Positions 1 through 7,434 are shown, counted from the stretch's first letter. The stretch: 13,849 nucleotides of DNA from an uncultured Nitrospinaceae bacterium (GCA_905182935.1 CAJJDL010000026.1:1-13849), one strand, 5' to 3'. A program made the numbers and translations. The notes: generated from the letters alone by a model not told the origin.

Positions 1-331
1 TGATTTCAAAAACCCTGCTAACCAGTTAACTTCGACAGGCATTAGAACAATTGATGATAGTACCTTTGTTATTGATGAGACCAAGTTAAAAAAATCCTTG
101 GAAGTTAATAGCGGTGAGACGCTTAAGATTTTTACTGATGAAGAGACAGGACTTCTTCCTCTTTTAAGCCAGCAGCTAGAGAACTTGCTTAGAAAAAATA
201 CTGGGGATCTGGACCAAAAGCTAACTCAAATTCAAACGAATAGCTCTGCTATCACAGCGGAAAAATTTCGCAAGTTTACAAATATCTCTACATTAAATAA
301 TACAGTTAAAAACCTTATCGCGGTCGCCTGA
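1..331 (+). CDS. fliD: Flagellar hook-associated protein 2 (FliD, filament cap), C-terminal part
   Basis: The frame is open from the left edge and ends with TGA at 329-331, giving about 109 residues. It reads through the internal TTG at 98, which is not the real start. The visible part contains GIRTIDDSTFVIDETKLKKS, typical of the FliD C-terminal domain (short turn, then 'gtl.ld..kL..al'). A helical tail rich in Leu, Gln and Asn follows (LSQQLENLL..., QKLTQIQTNSS), matching the coiled-coil end of the cap protein. FliD caps the growing filament outside the cell and helps flagellin subunits fold into place. The next gene begins immediately after the stop codon, so the two are probably translationally coupled. 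The N-terminus lies outside the window. The assignment rests on C-terminal pattern and context only. Confidence 0.72.
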   Translation, partial: DFKNPANQLTSTGIRTIDDSTFVIDETKLKKSLEVNSGETLKIFTDEETGLLPLLSQQLENLLRKNTGDLDQKLTQIQTNSSAITAEKFRKFTNISTLNNTVKNLIAVA

Positions 332-772
332 ATGAATTTAAAAAACTCTAAGCAATTAATTATAAATAACCTAAAAAAGGAAAAGTCTTGTTTTGAAGAT
401 CTTATTGTCAAAATAGGTGAACAAAAAAAAGCGATTGAGGATAAAGATGAAGAACGGGTTCTTGAAATTATTAAGAAAAAAAATTTTCTTATAGAGATAT
501 TTCAAAATATTGAAGAAGAAGTAGCGACTCAAGTAAAACTATTATCTCAGGACGATATTCAGGGCTTAGAGAAAGAAGGAGAATTATTAAAACAAAGCCT
601 TGAAAAACTTCTTGAGACAATAGTTAGTATGGAAGATGAGTGCGAAAAGGATATTGGTTTTAAAATGCAGGAAATTGAGAAAAAAATTATTGGATTACAA
701 AAGGGTAAAAAAATTGGCAAGGGATACGGCACGTCACTTAAAAGTAGACCGCTTATCTCGAGAAAAGCTTAA
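332..772 (+). CDS. FlgN/FliT-like flagellar export chaperone (coiled coil)
   Basis: A 146-residue, highly charged, almost wholly helical protein. The ATG directly abuts the fliD stop codon, suggesting translational coupling. Residues about 1-125 form long Lys/Glu-rich amphipathic helices. The ending LQKGKKIGKGYG (about residues 122-133) resembles the C-terminal 'LQ..kk....Y' region of FlgN and FliT proteins. These cytoplasmic chaperones hold hook-associated proteins (FlgK/FlgL for FlgN, FliD for FliT) before export. Position right after fliD would suit FliT and the general pattern suits FlgN. Sequence alone does not separate them, so no symbol is given. No fliS is seen between fliD and this gene, although fliS often sits there. 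A generic coiled-coil protein is the alternative. Confidence 0.55.
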   Translation: MNLKNSKQLIINNLKKEKSCFEDLIVKIGEQKKAIEDKDEERVLEIIKKKNFLIEIFQNIEEEVATQVKLLSQDDIQGLEKEGELLKQSLEKLLETIVSMEDECEKDIGFKMQEIEKKIIGLQKGKKIGKGYGTSLKSRPLISRKA

Positions 773-788
773 TCTAATAGGATTTTAA

Positions 789-1175
789 ATGTCTATATCA
801 ATTTTACCAGTAAACCAGGTATTTGTAAAATACGAGCAGCAAGCTCGCCTGGCTGATTTGAATAAAAAAACTCCTGTTAAGACCATCCAAATGCAGGTTG
901 ATCGGGTATCCATCTCACCAGAAGCGCGTAAGATGAGAGCAATTAATGCTGCTCTTGAGGTGATTCAAGCTTCGAAAAAAGAGCCTACCACAACATTAAA
1001 TATAGAAGGAAAATCGTTGCCCTCCTCTGGAGAAAAAATGCCATCAAAGGATGTCGACGAGTTGCTTTCTTCTACCGTAATTGTCAGCGAGCATTTTAAA
1101 AATAAGGCTGATAAGGCCGCGGCAGAAGAAGCTATCAAGAAAAAAGAATATGATGACCAAAACACTCATTTCTAG
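789..1175 (+). CDS. Small flagellar-locus protein of unknown function with a VSISPEAR motif
   Basis: A 128-residue soluble protein. The start is supported by an AGGA Shine-Dalgarno element at 779-782, six bases before the ATG, and it lies 16 bp after the FlgN/FliT-like gene, so probably in the same operon. The only recognisable element is DRVSISPEARK at about residues 38-48. It resembles the 'D.V.iS.eA' phrase found in FlgM anti-sigma factors and in several flagellin- or hook-associated small proteins. The C-terminus is Lys/Ala/Glu-rich and probably helical. No membrane segment or signal peptide is visible. An anti-sigma-28 role is possible, but the helical C-terminal sigma-binding region of FlgM is not convincingly present, so the function is left open. 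Confidence 0.6.
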   Translation: MSISILPVNQVFVKYEQQARLADLNKKTPVKTIQMQVDRVSISPEARKMRAINAALEVIQASKKEPTTTLNIEGKSLPSSGEKMPSKDVDELLSSTVIVSEHFKNKADKAAAEEAIKKKEYDDQNTHF

Positions 1176-1329
1176 TGAGATGGAACATTTTTTGAGTTAC
1201 TATTTTGATTCGCTTACAGACCACGTCAAAAAAATCTAGGGGAATTTAAAGGAAGACTAAAAAGAGTGTCTCATACGTTAAACTCGATTGAGGCTTGCGT
1301 GAGTTGAAAATTTCGTATAAAACATTTTC

Positions 1330-2799
1330 ATGATCTGTATTCCTATTGTTGGCCCTACCCAGAAAAAATCATTAGAAGATATTGCTAAAGCTGAACCCTT
1401 GGCTGATGTTCTTGAGTTACGTCTTGACTTAATGAGTGATTACGACCTTAGAGCCCTTCTTATTGCTGCTAATAAGCCATGTATTGTTACTAATCGAACC
1501 AAGCGCGATGGAGGGCAGTTTTCGGGTAGTGAAGAGCAAAGAATTGATATCCTAAAGCAGGCTATGGATGCCGGCGCGGAATATGTTGATATCGAAACTT
1601 CCACGCCAAAGGAATTATTGCAACCGTTTCTGGAAACCAAGCATAAATCAAAAGTTATACTTTCCTATCATAATTTTACCGATACACCAGAGGCACTAGA
1701 GCATCTGTATGAATTAATGTGTGGGATGCCTGCGGATATTCTTAAGATTGTTACCTATGCACGTGACATCACCAACAATCTCGCATTATTCAATCTGATT
1801 AACCGGTCGAAAAAAGACGGTAAAAAACTCATTGCATTATGCATGGGCGAGAGGGGAGAGATCAGCCGGATTCTTTCGCCACTATTGGGTGGGTTTCTAA
1901 CTTTTGGTTCTTTAGAAACAGGAAAGGAAACTGCGCCGGGACAAATTACTGCAGCAAACCTTAAGAATATTTATCGAATATGTGATAAACGAACCTCTTT
2001 TAAAATCTATGGTGTTATAGGAAATCCTGTTTATAAAAGTATGGGGTACTTAATTCATAATAGAGCATTTAAAGAAATAGGGTCGAATGATATTTATGTG
2101 CCCTTTCTTGTAGATAATGTAGAAAATTTTTTTAAAAGTTTTAGCACTTACTTTGAAGGGTTGAGTGTGACGATGCCATTTAAGGAAGATGTTGTGGCAT
2201 TAATGGATAAGGTTGATGAGACGGCGAAAAAAATAGGAGCGGTCAATACCGTGGTCCGCGATGGGAAAGGATGGAAAGGTTATAATACGGATTGCTTGGG
2301 AGCTTTAAAAGTTTTAGAAAAACATGTTGATCTTAATGGAAAAAATGTACTCATTGTTGGTGCTGGCGGTACCGCCAAAGCGATCGGATATGGAGTTTCT
2401 GAGAAAGGTGCAAAAATTACCGTTACTTATAATCGAAATAAAGAAAAAGGAGTTCAGCTAGCTAAGGAACTAGGCGCAAAAGTTATAAATATTCAAAATG
2501 CAGGGGAAGAAGTGATAGATGTTCTTATAAACTGCTCACCAGTTGGGATGACTCCAAATCTGGAAGAAACACCAATTTCATCCCGGCATCTAAGAGAAGA
2601 AATGATTGTGTTTGATTGCGTTTATAATCCCTCTGAGACACGTTTGCTTCGCGAAGCTAAGGCAGTTGGGTGTGTGACTATTTCAGGGGTTGAATTATTT
2701 GTTAATCAAGCCGTTGGACAGTTAGAGTTGTGGACCAAACAAAATGCTCCGGTCGATCTGATGAGGGATGTTGTGATAAAAGGACTTAATAAAACGTAA
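1330..2799 (+). CDS. aroDE: Fused 3-dehydroquinate dehydratase (type I) / shikimate 5-dehydrogenase
   Basis: A 489-residue bifunctional enzyme for steps 3 and 4 of the shikimate pathway (3-dehydroquinate to 3-dehydroshikimate to shikimate) in the cytoplasm. Residues 1 to about 215 are AroD type I: ELRLD (29-33), catalytic His114 (SYHN), Schiff-base Lys139 (ILKIV), the G..SR loop near 176-180 and PGQ (203-205). Residues about 225-489 are AroE: catalytic Lys285 (MPFK), Asn306 (GAVNT), Asp321 (YNTD), NADP loop GAGGTAKA (344-351), the NR phosphate-binding pair (368-369) and C-terminal NQAVGQ. The substrate-binding S-x-S motif reads S237-M-G239, so the second Ser is Gly and the usual following Pro is Tyr. 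The ATG follows an in-frame TAA (1318-1320). No clear ribosome site is seen. The gene stands alone, convergent with the rhodanese gene; the 99-bp gap between them is AT-rich without a good terminator. Confidence 0.95.
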   Translation: MICIPIVGPTQKKSLEDIAKAEPLADVLELRLDLMSDYDLRALLIAANKPCIVTNRTKRDGGQFSGSEEQRIDILKQAMDAGAEYVDIETSTPKELLQPFLETKHKSKVILSYHNFTDTPEALEHLYELMCGMPADILKIVTYARDITNNLALFNLINRSKKDGKKLIALCMGERGEISRILSPLLGGFLTFGSLETGKETAPGQITAANLKNIYRICDKRTSFKIYGVIGNPVYKSMGYLIHNRAFKEIGSNDIYVPFLVDNVENFFKSFSTYFEGLSVTMPFKEDVVALMDKVDETAKKIGAVNTVVRDGKGWKGYNTDCLGALKVLEKHVDLNGKNVLIVGAGGTAKAIGYGVSEKGAKITVTYNRNKEKGVQLAKELGAKVINIQNAGEEVIDVLINCSPVGMTPNLEETPISSRHLREEMIVFDCVYNPSETRLLREAKAVGCVTISGVELFVNQAVGQLELWTKQNAPVDLMRDVVIKGLNKT

Positions 2800-2898
2800 T
2801 ATACTATAAAAATAATTATATAACTATCTGACTATAAATTATTCATAATATAGAATTAATAGGTTTTATATCGCATGTTGATAGCCTTGAAAAGTATT

Positions 2899-3237
2899 TT
2901 AACCTCTATACCTTGGTACTCGAGAATCGACCACTTGTGACCAAGCATCAATACCTCCGGTTAGGTGGTAAACTTTTTTAAATCCAGACTCTATTAAAGC
3001 TTGGGCTCCTAAGAATGCCCTTTCTCCATGATGGCAATAAACAACAATTTCTTCCTCAAACATGATCTCTTGAATGCGATCGACAAGTTCGTTTAGCGGG
3101 ATATGTTCGGATCCTTCAATAGAAGACAGTGAGTTTTCCCATCCATCACGTACATCTATTAGGCAAATATCGTCACCTTTTTGAAGTCTTTGATGAAGTA
3201 CGACAGGTTGTATGTGCAAAACTTTGTTAGTACTCAT
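2899..3237 (-). CDS. Single-domain rhodanese-like sulfurtransferase
   Basis: A 112-residue cytoplasmic rhodanese domain with no signal peptide. LIDVRDGWE (about residues 26-34) is the CDC25/rhodanese A motif. VVYCHHGERA carries active-site Cys68 and the six-residue loop CHHGER with a terminal Arg, as in sulfurtransferases. GFKKVYHLTGGIDAW (85-99) is the C-terminal signature. The family carries sulfane sulfur as a Cys persulfide between donors and thiolation or cofactor enzymes. It begins 25 bp after the mnmE stop codon on the same strand, so it is probably the last gene of the rpmH-rnpA-yidD-yidC-mnmE cluster. A link to tRNA thiolation is possible from that position but is inference. The substrate is unknown. 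Confidence 0.85.
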   Translation of the reverse strand: MSTNKVLHIQPVVLHQRLQKGDDICLIDVRDGWENSLSSIEGSEHIPLNELVDRIQEIMFEEEIVVYCHHGERAFLGAQALIESGFKKVYHLTGGIDAWSQVVDSRVPRYRG

Positions 3238-3262
3238 TTGTGACTTTCATGACTAAGGGTGT

Positions 3263-4639
3263 CTACTTTCCAATACAAAAAGCATTAAATATTTGATCGA
3301 GTAATTCATCTTCAATCGACTTTCCCAGTATGGCAGCAAGGTGATTCATCGCTATGCCAAGGTCAATAGCAATAAATTCTTCGGATAGTTGTTGCTCAAA
3401 TGATTCAATAGTTTTCTCGAGTGATACCAATGCTTCAACTAAGTGTGCGCGGTGCCGTTCACGTGATATAAAAGTTGTTTCACTCGATGTTTTAGTGTCG
3501 ACAATATGATTATAAATGGCATCTATAATGGTGTCGAGTCCACTTTGTTCTTTGACCGAAATAAACATAGGAGAATCTGTTTTAATTTTCTTTTTCAAAG
3601 TATCCATCGACCAGTTTTCAAGCAGGTCACACTTATTAATAATAACAAGTATAGGTTTGTCACGTACTTCTTTGCACACTAAGTCATCGTTGTTATCGAG
3701 AGGTTGGGAACGATCAAAAATAACAAGATTGAGGTCTGCGTTTTCAATAGCAACTAGAGTTCTTTTTATGCCTTCTTCCTCGACAGATTCAGGGTGATTA
3801 CGTAGTCCAGCTGAGTCAATAATATTGATGTGTATGTCTCTTATACGCATTTTTTCTTCAATCGTATCGCGAGTAGTTCCCGGGTGTGGCGTTACTATCG
3901 CTCTATCTTCTTGAAGAAGGGCATTGAGTAAACTTGATTTCCCAACGTTAGGCTTTCCTATAAATGCAACAGAGGCCCCTTCTCGAAATATTCTACCTTG
4001 CCGATAGCTACTGACTAGAGTATTTATTTCTCGATAGACATGTTGCAGTTCAGTGATTGAAATTTCGCGTTTTTGAAAATCCAATCCTTCTTCAGGAAAA
4101 TCGATAGCAGCTTCGACCTGACTCAGGAGGGACAGTAATCTCTCGTAGAGTGTATTTACTTGTTTAGAAAGATGTCCCTTAAGTTGCATGATTGCAGCCT
4201 GGAGGGCTTTGTCAGAAGAGGCTGATATGACGTCAGCCACCGCTTCAGCCTGAGATAAATCAATGCGTCCATTCATAAATGCACGACGCGTAAATTCACC
4301 TGGTTCAGCCGGACGGGCACCATACTCAAGGACGAGCCCAAGTATTCGAGACGAGACAAACCCACCGCCATGAGCACTAATCTCTATGACATCCTCACCT
4401 GTATAGCTTTTGGGACCTTTAAACCAAGTGAGAATAACTTCGTCAATATACTTATTTTTTTTTGGGTCATATATAGAGCCATAATGAACTCTGTGAGAGG
4501 AGAGTTCATTAACTGAGTTACCAGTGGAAGTATAAAAAATTTTCTGGGCAACTGTAAGCGCACCAGATCCACTACAGCGAATTATGCTAATACCGCCTTC
4601 TCCTATAGGTGTAGCAATGGCAGCAATAGTGTCACTCAT
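3263..4639 (-). CDS. mnmE: tRNA modification GTPase MnmE (TrmE)
   Basis: A full-length protein of 458 residues. With MnmG it installs the carboxymethylaminomethyl (or aminomethyl) group at C5 of wobble uridine in certain tRNAs. The N-terminal formyl-THF-binding domain starts with DTIAAIATPIGEGGISIIR (3-21). The following helical domain includes PGEFTRRAFMNGRIDLSQAE. The inserted G domain shows G1 GKPNVGKSS (228-236), G2 GTTRD (254-258), G3 DSAG (275-278; the usual form is DTAG) and G4 NKCD (335-338). The protein ends in FCIGK, the family's C-x-G-K terminus with catalytic Cys455. It lies about 96 bp after yidC on the same strand, in the widely conserved rpmH-rnpA-yidD-yidC-mnmE order. The jag/khpB gene that often sits between yidC and mnmE is absent. 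Confidence 0.98.
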   Translation of the reverse strand: MSDTIAAIATPIGEGGISIIRCSGSGALTVAQKIFYTSTGNSVNELSSHRVHYGSIYDPKKNKYIDEVILTWFKGPKSYTGEDVIEISAHGGGFVSSRILGLVLEYGARPAEPGEFTRRAFMNGRIDLSQAEAVADVISASSDKALQAAIMQLKGHLSKQVNTLYERLLSLLSQVEAAIDFPEEGLDFQKREISITELQHVYREINTLVSSYRQGRIFREGASVAFIGKPNVGKSSLLNALLQEDRAIVTPHPGTTRDTIEEKMRIRDIHINIIDSAGLRNHPESVEEEGIKRTLVAIENADLNLVIFDRSQPLDNNDDLVCKEVRDKPILVIINKCDLLENWSMDTLKKKIKTDSPMFISVKEQSGLDTIIDAIYNHIVDTKTSSETTFISRERHRAHLVEALVSLEKTIESFEQQLSEEFIAIDLGIAMNHLAAILGKSIEDELLDQIFNAFCIGK

Positions 4640-4735
4640 GATAAAACTTATTAGCCATAGTTATTACATAAAAAGATCGCTTTATATTAGAGCAAAATAA
4701 CAGGGGAAAACAGAGGATTCACCTATTGAGAAAAA

Positions 4736-6385
4736 CTAACCTTTGCTGAACTTATAGACATAAGCCTGTTGAGATATGGTCAACACATTATTTATTGTCC
4801 AATAGAGAACCAAACCCGAAGGGAAAGACATAAAGAGGAAAGTGAACACAATAGGCAAAAACATCATAATTTTTTGTTGGGTCGGATCTCCAATTGACGG
4901 GTTAAGTTTTTGTTGTATAAACATAGTCACTCCCATAACTACCGGCCAAATATAATAGGGGTCGGCTACAGAAAGATCCTTGATCCAGCCAATAAACGGT
5001 GCTCCTCGTAGCTCTATGGAAAAGAAAAGCGCATGGTAGAGTGCTATAAATACAGGAATTTGCAGGACCATTGGTAGGCATCCACCAAGAGGGTTAACTT
5101 TATGTTTTTTATAAAGTTCAATCATTTCCTCATTCATTTTTTGCCGATCACCTTTGTGTCTTTCTTGGATGACTTTAACGTAGGGCTGTACTTTTTGCAT
5201 CCCCTTCATTGACTTAAAACTTTTATGAGTGAGAGGAGAGAAGATGACCTTGATTATGATAGTTACAAAAATTATGGCCCAACCATAGTTATTAAACATG
5301 TTATAGAAATATTGGAGCACTTTGAGTAGGGGTTTTACTAGAAAAGCAAACTTATTTCCAAACCATCCATAATCCATGAGTCGAAATAGTTTGTGGCCCG
5401 ATTTTTCTAAAACCTGCAGCTCTTTAGTTCCTGCATACAGAGTATGGGAAGAGTAAGCTGTTGACTGGATACTTTCCATTTTCAACCCAACATAAACATT
5501 GTCGCCATATTTTTTTACTAAAGCTGATTTAATGCCTTCTCCTGGAATAAGAGCTACGCCAAAGTATTTATTTTGGAATGCAGTCCATGCTAAATCGCCA
5601 CTGTAAATCACTTCATTGACAATATCTTCTGGGGATGTTTCTTTTCTTTCATTATTTACAAAAGTAGTGGCACCACTAAAAACAATGTAGTCTGTCTGTG
5701 ATGTTACTTTCCCTCCCATACCTGGCCCGTATAATACGTTGTAGCTTAAGTTTTGAGATGCTAAAGCCGGAGCCTTTATTTGTGTATTTATATCGACCAT
5801 AAAATCGTTGTAACGGAAAGTGAATTCCCTCAATACACTTAAACCAGAAGCATGTGTCAGTTGCATCTTTAATGTTCCTGTAGGTCTCGATTCGGAAAGT
5901 TCAAGAAATTCGGTAGAAGGTTGATAATATGCATTTTGCAGAATATTTGTGACCTCATTGTTGTTAGATTCGAGTGCCAATGGAAGTATGGCGCCATCTT
6001 TTTGATCCACAAGGTCGATAGGTTCACCTTTTTCTGTTTTATGTTTAGAGAGTAATATATTTTTTAGCATCGCCCCTTTATTAGTGATCAAGTAGGTAGC
6101 AATTCCAGTTGTAATCCTTATAGTGGTTTCTTTTCCTGGAAAATCTGATGCACTATTATTTGTCTTAGGTGAGGTCAGAGCTGGAGAGGTAGCAAGGTTC
6201 TTCGACTGGGAGTTAGGTTGAAATTGTTTTGATATTCCAGGGCTGGTGGGTGGAGGTATTTCCGCAAGTTCTTTTTCAGACTGAGTTTGAGAAGCAGGGG
6301 GTCCTTCTATCACTGACATGATATACCCCCAACCAACGAAAACTCCGAGCGATAAAATAAAAGCGACCAGTAATCTATTTTCCAA
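4736..6385 (-). CDS. yidC: Membrane protein insertase YidC (Gram-negative long form)
   Basis: A 549-residue inner-membrane insertase that places proteins in the membrane alone or with SecYEG. TM1 is at residues about 5-25. A Pro/Ser/Thr-rich linker (about 26-80) and the large periplasmic beta domain (about 85-330) follow. The conserved 60-kDa insertase region runs from about 345 to 545, with NPLGGCLPMVLQIPVFIALY (431-450), PSGLVLYWTINN and further membrane segments. The hydrophilic-groove position that is Arg in E. coli and B. subtilis is Lys379 here (TIIIKVIFSPLT), a charge-preserving change. The start is TTG at 6385, supported by a GAGG site eight bases upstream and by the correct 'ENRLL.A' N-terminus. 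It starts 13 bp after yidD, so it is co-transcribed with it. Confidence 0.97.
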   Translation of the reverse strand: MENRLLVAFILSLGVFVGWGYIMSVIEGPPASQTQSEKELAEIPPPTSPGISKQFQPNSQSKNLATSPALTSPKTNNSASDFPGKETTIRITTGIATYLITNKGAMLKNILLSKHKTEKGEPIDLVDQKDGAILPLALESNNNEVTNILQNAYYQPSTEFLELSESRPTGTLKMQLTHASGLSVLREFTFRYNDFMVDINTQIKAPALASQNLSYNVLYGPGMGGKVTSQTDYIVFSGATTFVNNERKETSPEDIVNEVIYSGDLAWTAFQNKYFGVALIPGEGIKSALVKKYGDNVYVGLKMESIQSTAYSSHTLYAGTKELQVLEKSGHKLFRLMDYGWFGNKFAFLVKPLLKVLQYFYNMFNNYGWAIIFVTIIIKVIFSPLTHKSFKSMKGMQKVQPYVKVIQERHKGDRQKMNEEMIELYKKHKVNPLGGCLPMVLQIPVFIALYHALFFSIELRGAPFIGWIKDLSVADPYYIWPVVMGVTMFIQQKLNPSIGDPTQQKIMMFLPIVFTFLFMSFPSGLVLYWTINNVLTISQQAYVYKFSKG

Positions 6386-6398
6386 CGGAAAAACCTCG

Positions 6399-6626
6399 TT
6401 ATTTTAAAGGATCTGAACCACCATCATGATAAGGATGGCATTTAAATATCCGAATTAGTGAGAGCCCTATGGCTTTGATAATATTGTATCGCTCAAGTGC
6501 CTGCGCAGAATACTCAGAACAGCTTGGGTAAAACCTACAACCGGCAGGCAAAAACGGAGAAACTAGTCTTTGGTACAACCGAATGAGCTTGATAAAAAGC
6601 TCGTTAAACATATTTCTAAAAAGCAT
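6399..6626 (-). CDS. yidD: Membrane protein insertion efficiency factor YidD
   Basis: A 75-residue protein of the YidD (Haemolytic/DUF37) family, of usual length. The N-terminal amphipathic helix ([16 protein letters not shown]) is followed by the signature [19 protein letters not shown] (29-47) and the closing [11 protein letters not shown]; family members usually end with H-P-x-x-x-GG-x-DPVP. It is a peripheral inner-membrane protein thought to help YidC insert proteins. It sits between rnpA (53-bp gap) and yidC (13-bp gap), the standard position. No clear Shine-Dalgarno is seen at the ATG. The in-frame ATG five codons later is an alternative start. Confidence 0.95.
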   Translation of the reverse strand: MLFRNMFNELFIKLIRLYQRLVSPFLPAGCRFYPSCSEYSAQALERYNIIKAIGLSLIRIFKCHPYHDGGSDPLK

Positions 6627-6679
6627 AATATTTTTAATAGTTAGTATTATAGGCCAAAGGGTGCAGTATTTTTAATGGC

Positions 6680-7024
6680 TTACCTTTTAACAGGAAGGGA
6701 TTGAAAAATTTTTTTCTCGAGAACTGAAACTGGCAGGGAAATCAAATCCCTCCCGGATATAATAACAATATCCATAGTAGGTTCAATACGATCTTTAATG
6801 TGGCGAAAAACTTCTCGAATTTTCCTTTTCCCTAGATTGCGAACCACCGCATTTCCAATTTTCTTCGAAGCGATAATCCCCAATCGTTTTTTATTGAGGT
6901 CGTTAGGGAGAAAAAAAAGAGTACAAACATTTTCTATTTTCCGTTTTTGGCCTTGGTCCATAACTTTTTCAAATTGAGGCCTTTTAGCGAGGCGTTCTCT
7001 CTTGCCAAATGAGAATTTACTCAT
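6680..7024 (-). CDS. rnpA: Ribonuclease P protein component
   Basis: Starting at ATG 7024 this is a 114-residue RNase P protein, the usual size. It assists the RNA subunit in 5' maturation of tRNA precursors. FGKRERLAKRPQFEKVMDQG is the N-terminal helix and substrate-binding cleft start. KKRLGIIASKKIGNAVVRN followed by GKRKIREVFR is the central beta strand and RNA-binding helix. The RNR motif reads R62-N63-L64, so the third residue is Leu rather than Arg; the downstream K-R-x-x-R-E is kept. The same frame stays open a further 38 codons to an ATG at 7138, but that stretch lies over rpmH in another frame and shows no RnpA-like residues, so 7024 is chosen. The start lies four bases after the rpmH stop, so it is probably translationally coupled. 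Confidence 0.95.
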   Translation of the reverse strand: MSKFSFGKRERLAKRPQFEKVMDQGQKRKIENVCTLFFLPNDLNKKRLGIIASKKIGNAVVRNLGKRKIREVFRHIKDRIEPTMDIVIISGRDLISLPVSVLEKKIFQSLPVKR

Positions 7025-7028
7025 ATAA

Positions 7029-7163
7029 TTAGACAGACAATCGCTTACGCCCTTTGCGCCTTCTGTTAGCCAATATTTTCCGGCCCCCTGGAGTTGAGCT
7101 TCGTTTACGGAACCCGTGCGTTCTCTTCCTCTTGACATTTTTGGGTTGAAACGTCATTTTCAT
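7029..7163 (-). CDS. rpmH: 50S ribosomal protein L34
   Basis: A 44-codon gene found by translating the frame shifted relative to the N-terminal extension of rnpA. The protein begins [20 protein letters not shown], continues with the [17 protein letters not shown] core, and ends in LSV, matching bacterial L34 along its whole length (typical start MKRTFQPS...). L34 is a very basic small protein of the large ribosomal subunit. The ATG at 7163 gives exact family length; the ATG two codons later would remove the usual first residues. A CAGG element lies about eight bases upstream. It is the first gene of the rnpA-yidD-yidC-mnmE cluster, and its TAA (7029-7031) is four bases before the rnpA ATG. 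Confidence 0.97.
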   Translation of the reverse strand: MKMTFQPKNVKRKRTHGFRKRSSTPGGRKILANRRRKGRKRLSV

Positions 7164-7264
7164 AGTTGTACCTGACTTCTATTTAAGATAAATAGACCTT
7201 TAAAGTATTGATAAATTAAGGTGCTCCCTTGTCGGTATTCTTTGGGCATGGGAATTAATGGACG

Positions 7265-7294
7265 ATTATTCCATCGGTTAGGTTCTTTTGTCAA
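7265..7294 (-). promoter_or_regulatory. Predicted sigma70-type promoter of rpmH
   Basis: On the minus strand a perfect TTGACA (-35, at 7289-7294) is followed after 18 bp by AATAAT (-10, at 7265-7270; five of six consensus bases). Transcription would start near 7258 and give a leader of about 95 nt before rpmH. It is the best promoter match I found between the divergent rpmH and membrane-protein genes. No data confirm its use. Confidence 0.6.
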
Positions 7295-7348
7295 GGGATA
7301 AATCCCAGCCTTCATAAAGTTGTTCGTTTGATCTTAAAAGTCTGGGAT
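7295..7348. repeat. Inverted repeats abutting the rpmH promoter
   Basis: GGGAT (7295-7299) and ATCCC (7302-7306) form a small inverted repeat two bases apart, directly next to the -35 box. The ATCCCAG copy (7302-7308) also pairs with CTGGGAT at 7342-7348, 33 bases away. Together these are three related half-sites just upstream of the promoter. They could be a protein-binding site, or chance. No known operator consensus is recognised. Confidence 0.3.
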
Positions 7349-7434
7349 GGGCGAGCTAATTAGGAGTTTTTTTTGGTCACTCAAAAAAATATTATAGTAC
7401 ATAGAGTTTGTTAGATAGCAGCTTTTATTTTACT

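Noticed and set aside
1150..1239. 29-codon plus-strand ORF overlapping the end of the VSISPEAR protein
   Set aside because: Short, no ribosome site, no recognisable sequence; it could be a frameshifted tail of the upstream gene but nothing supports that.
2832..2853. AT-only hairpin between aroDE and the rhodanese gene as a bidirectional terminator
   Set aside because: The stem is imperfect, lacks G/C pairs and leaves almost no loop, so it is unlikely to terminate transcription.
3516..3797. Antisense open frame inside mnmE, with similar ones inside lepA, lepB and aroDE
   Set aside because: Lies wholly within a clearly conserved gene on the other strand and has no protein-like features.
6646..6651. 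Exact TATAAT on the minus strand between rnpA and yidD
   Set aside because: No acceptable -35 element at the right distance; AT-rich DNA gives such hexamers by chance.
7025..7138. 38-codon N-terminal extension of RnpA
   Set aside because: Overlaps rpmH in another frame, has no RnpA-like residues and no ribosome site; the family start is the Met at 7024. Kept only as a finding.
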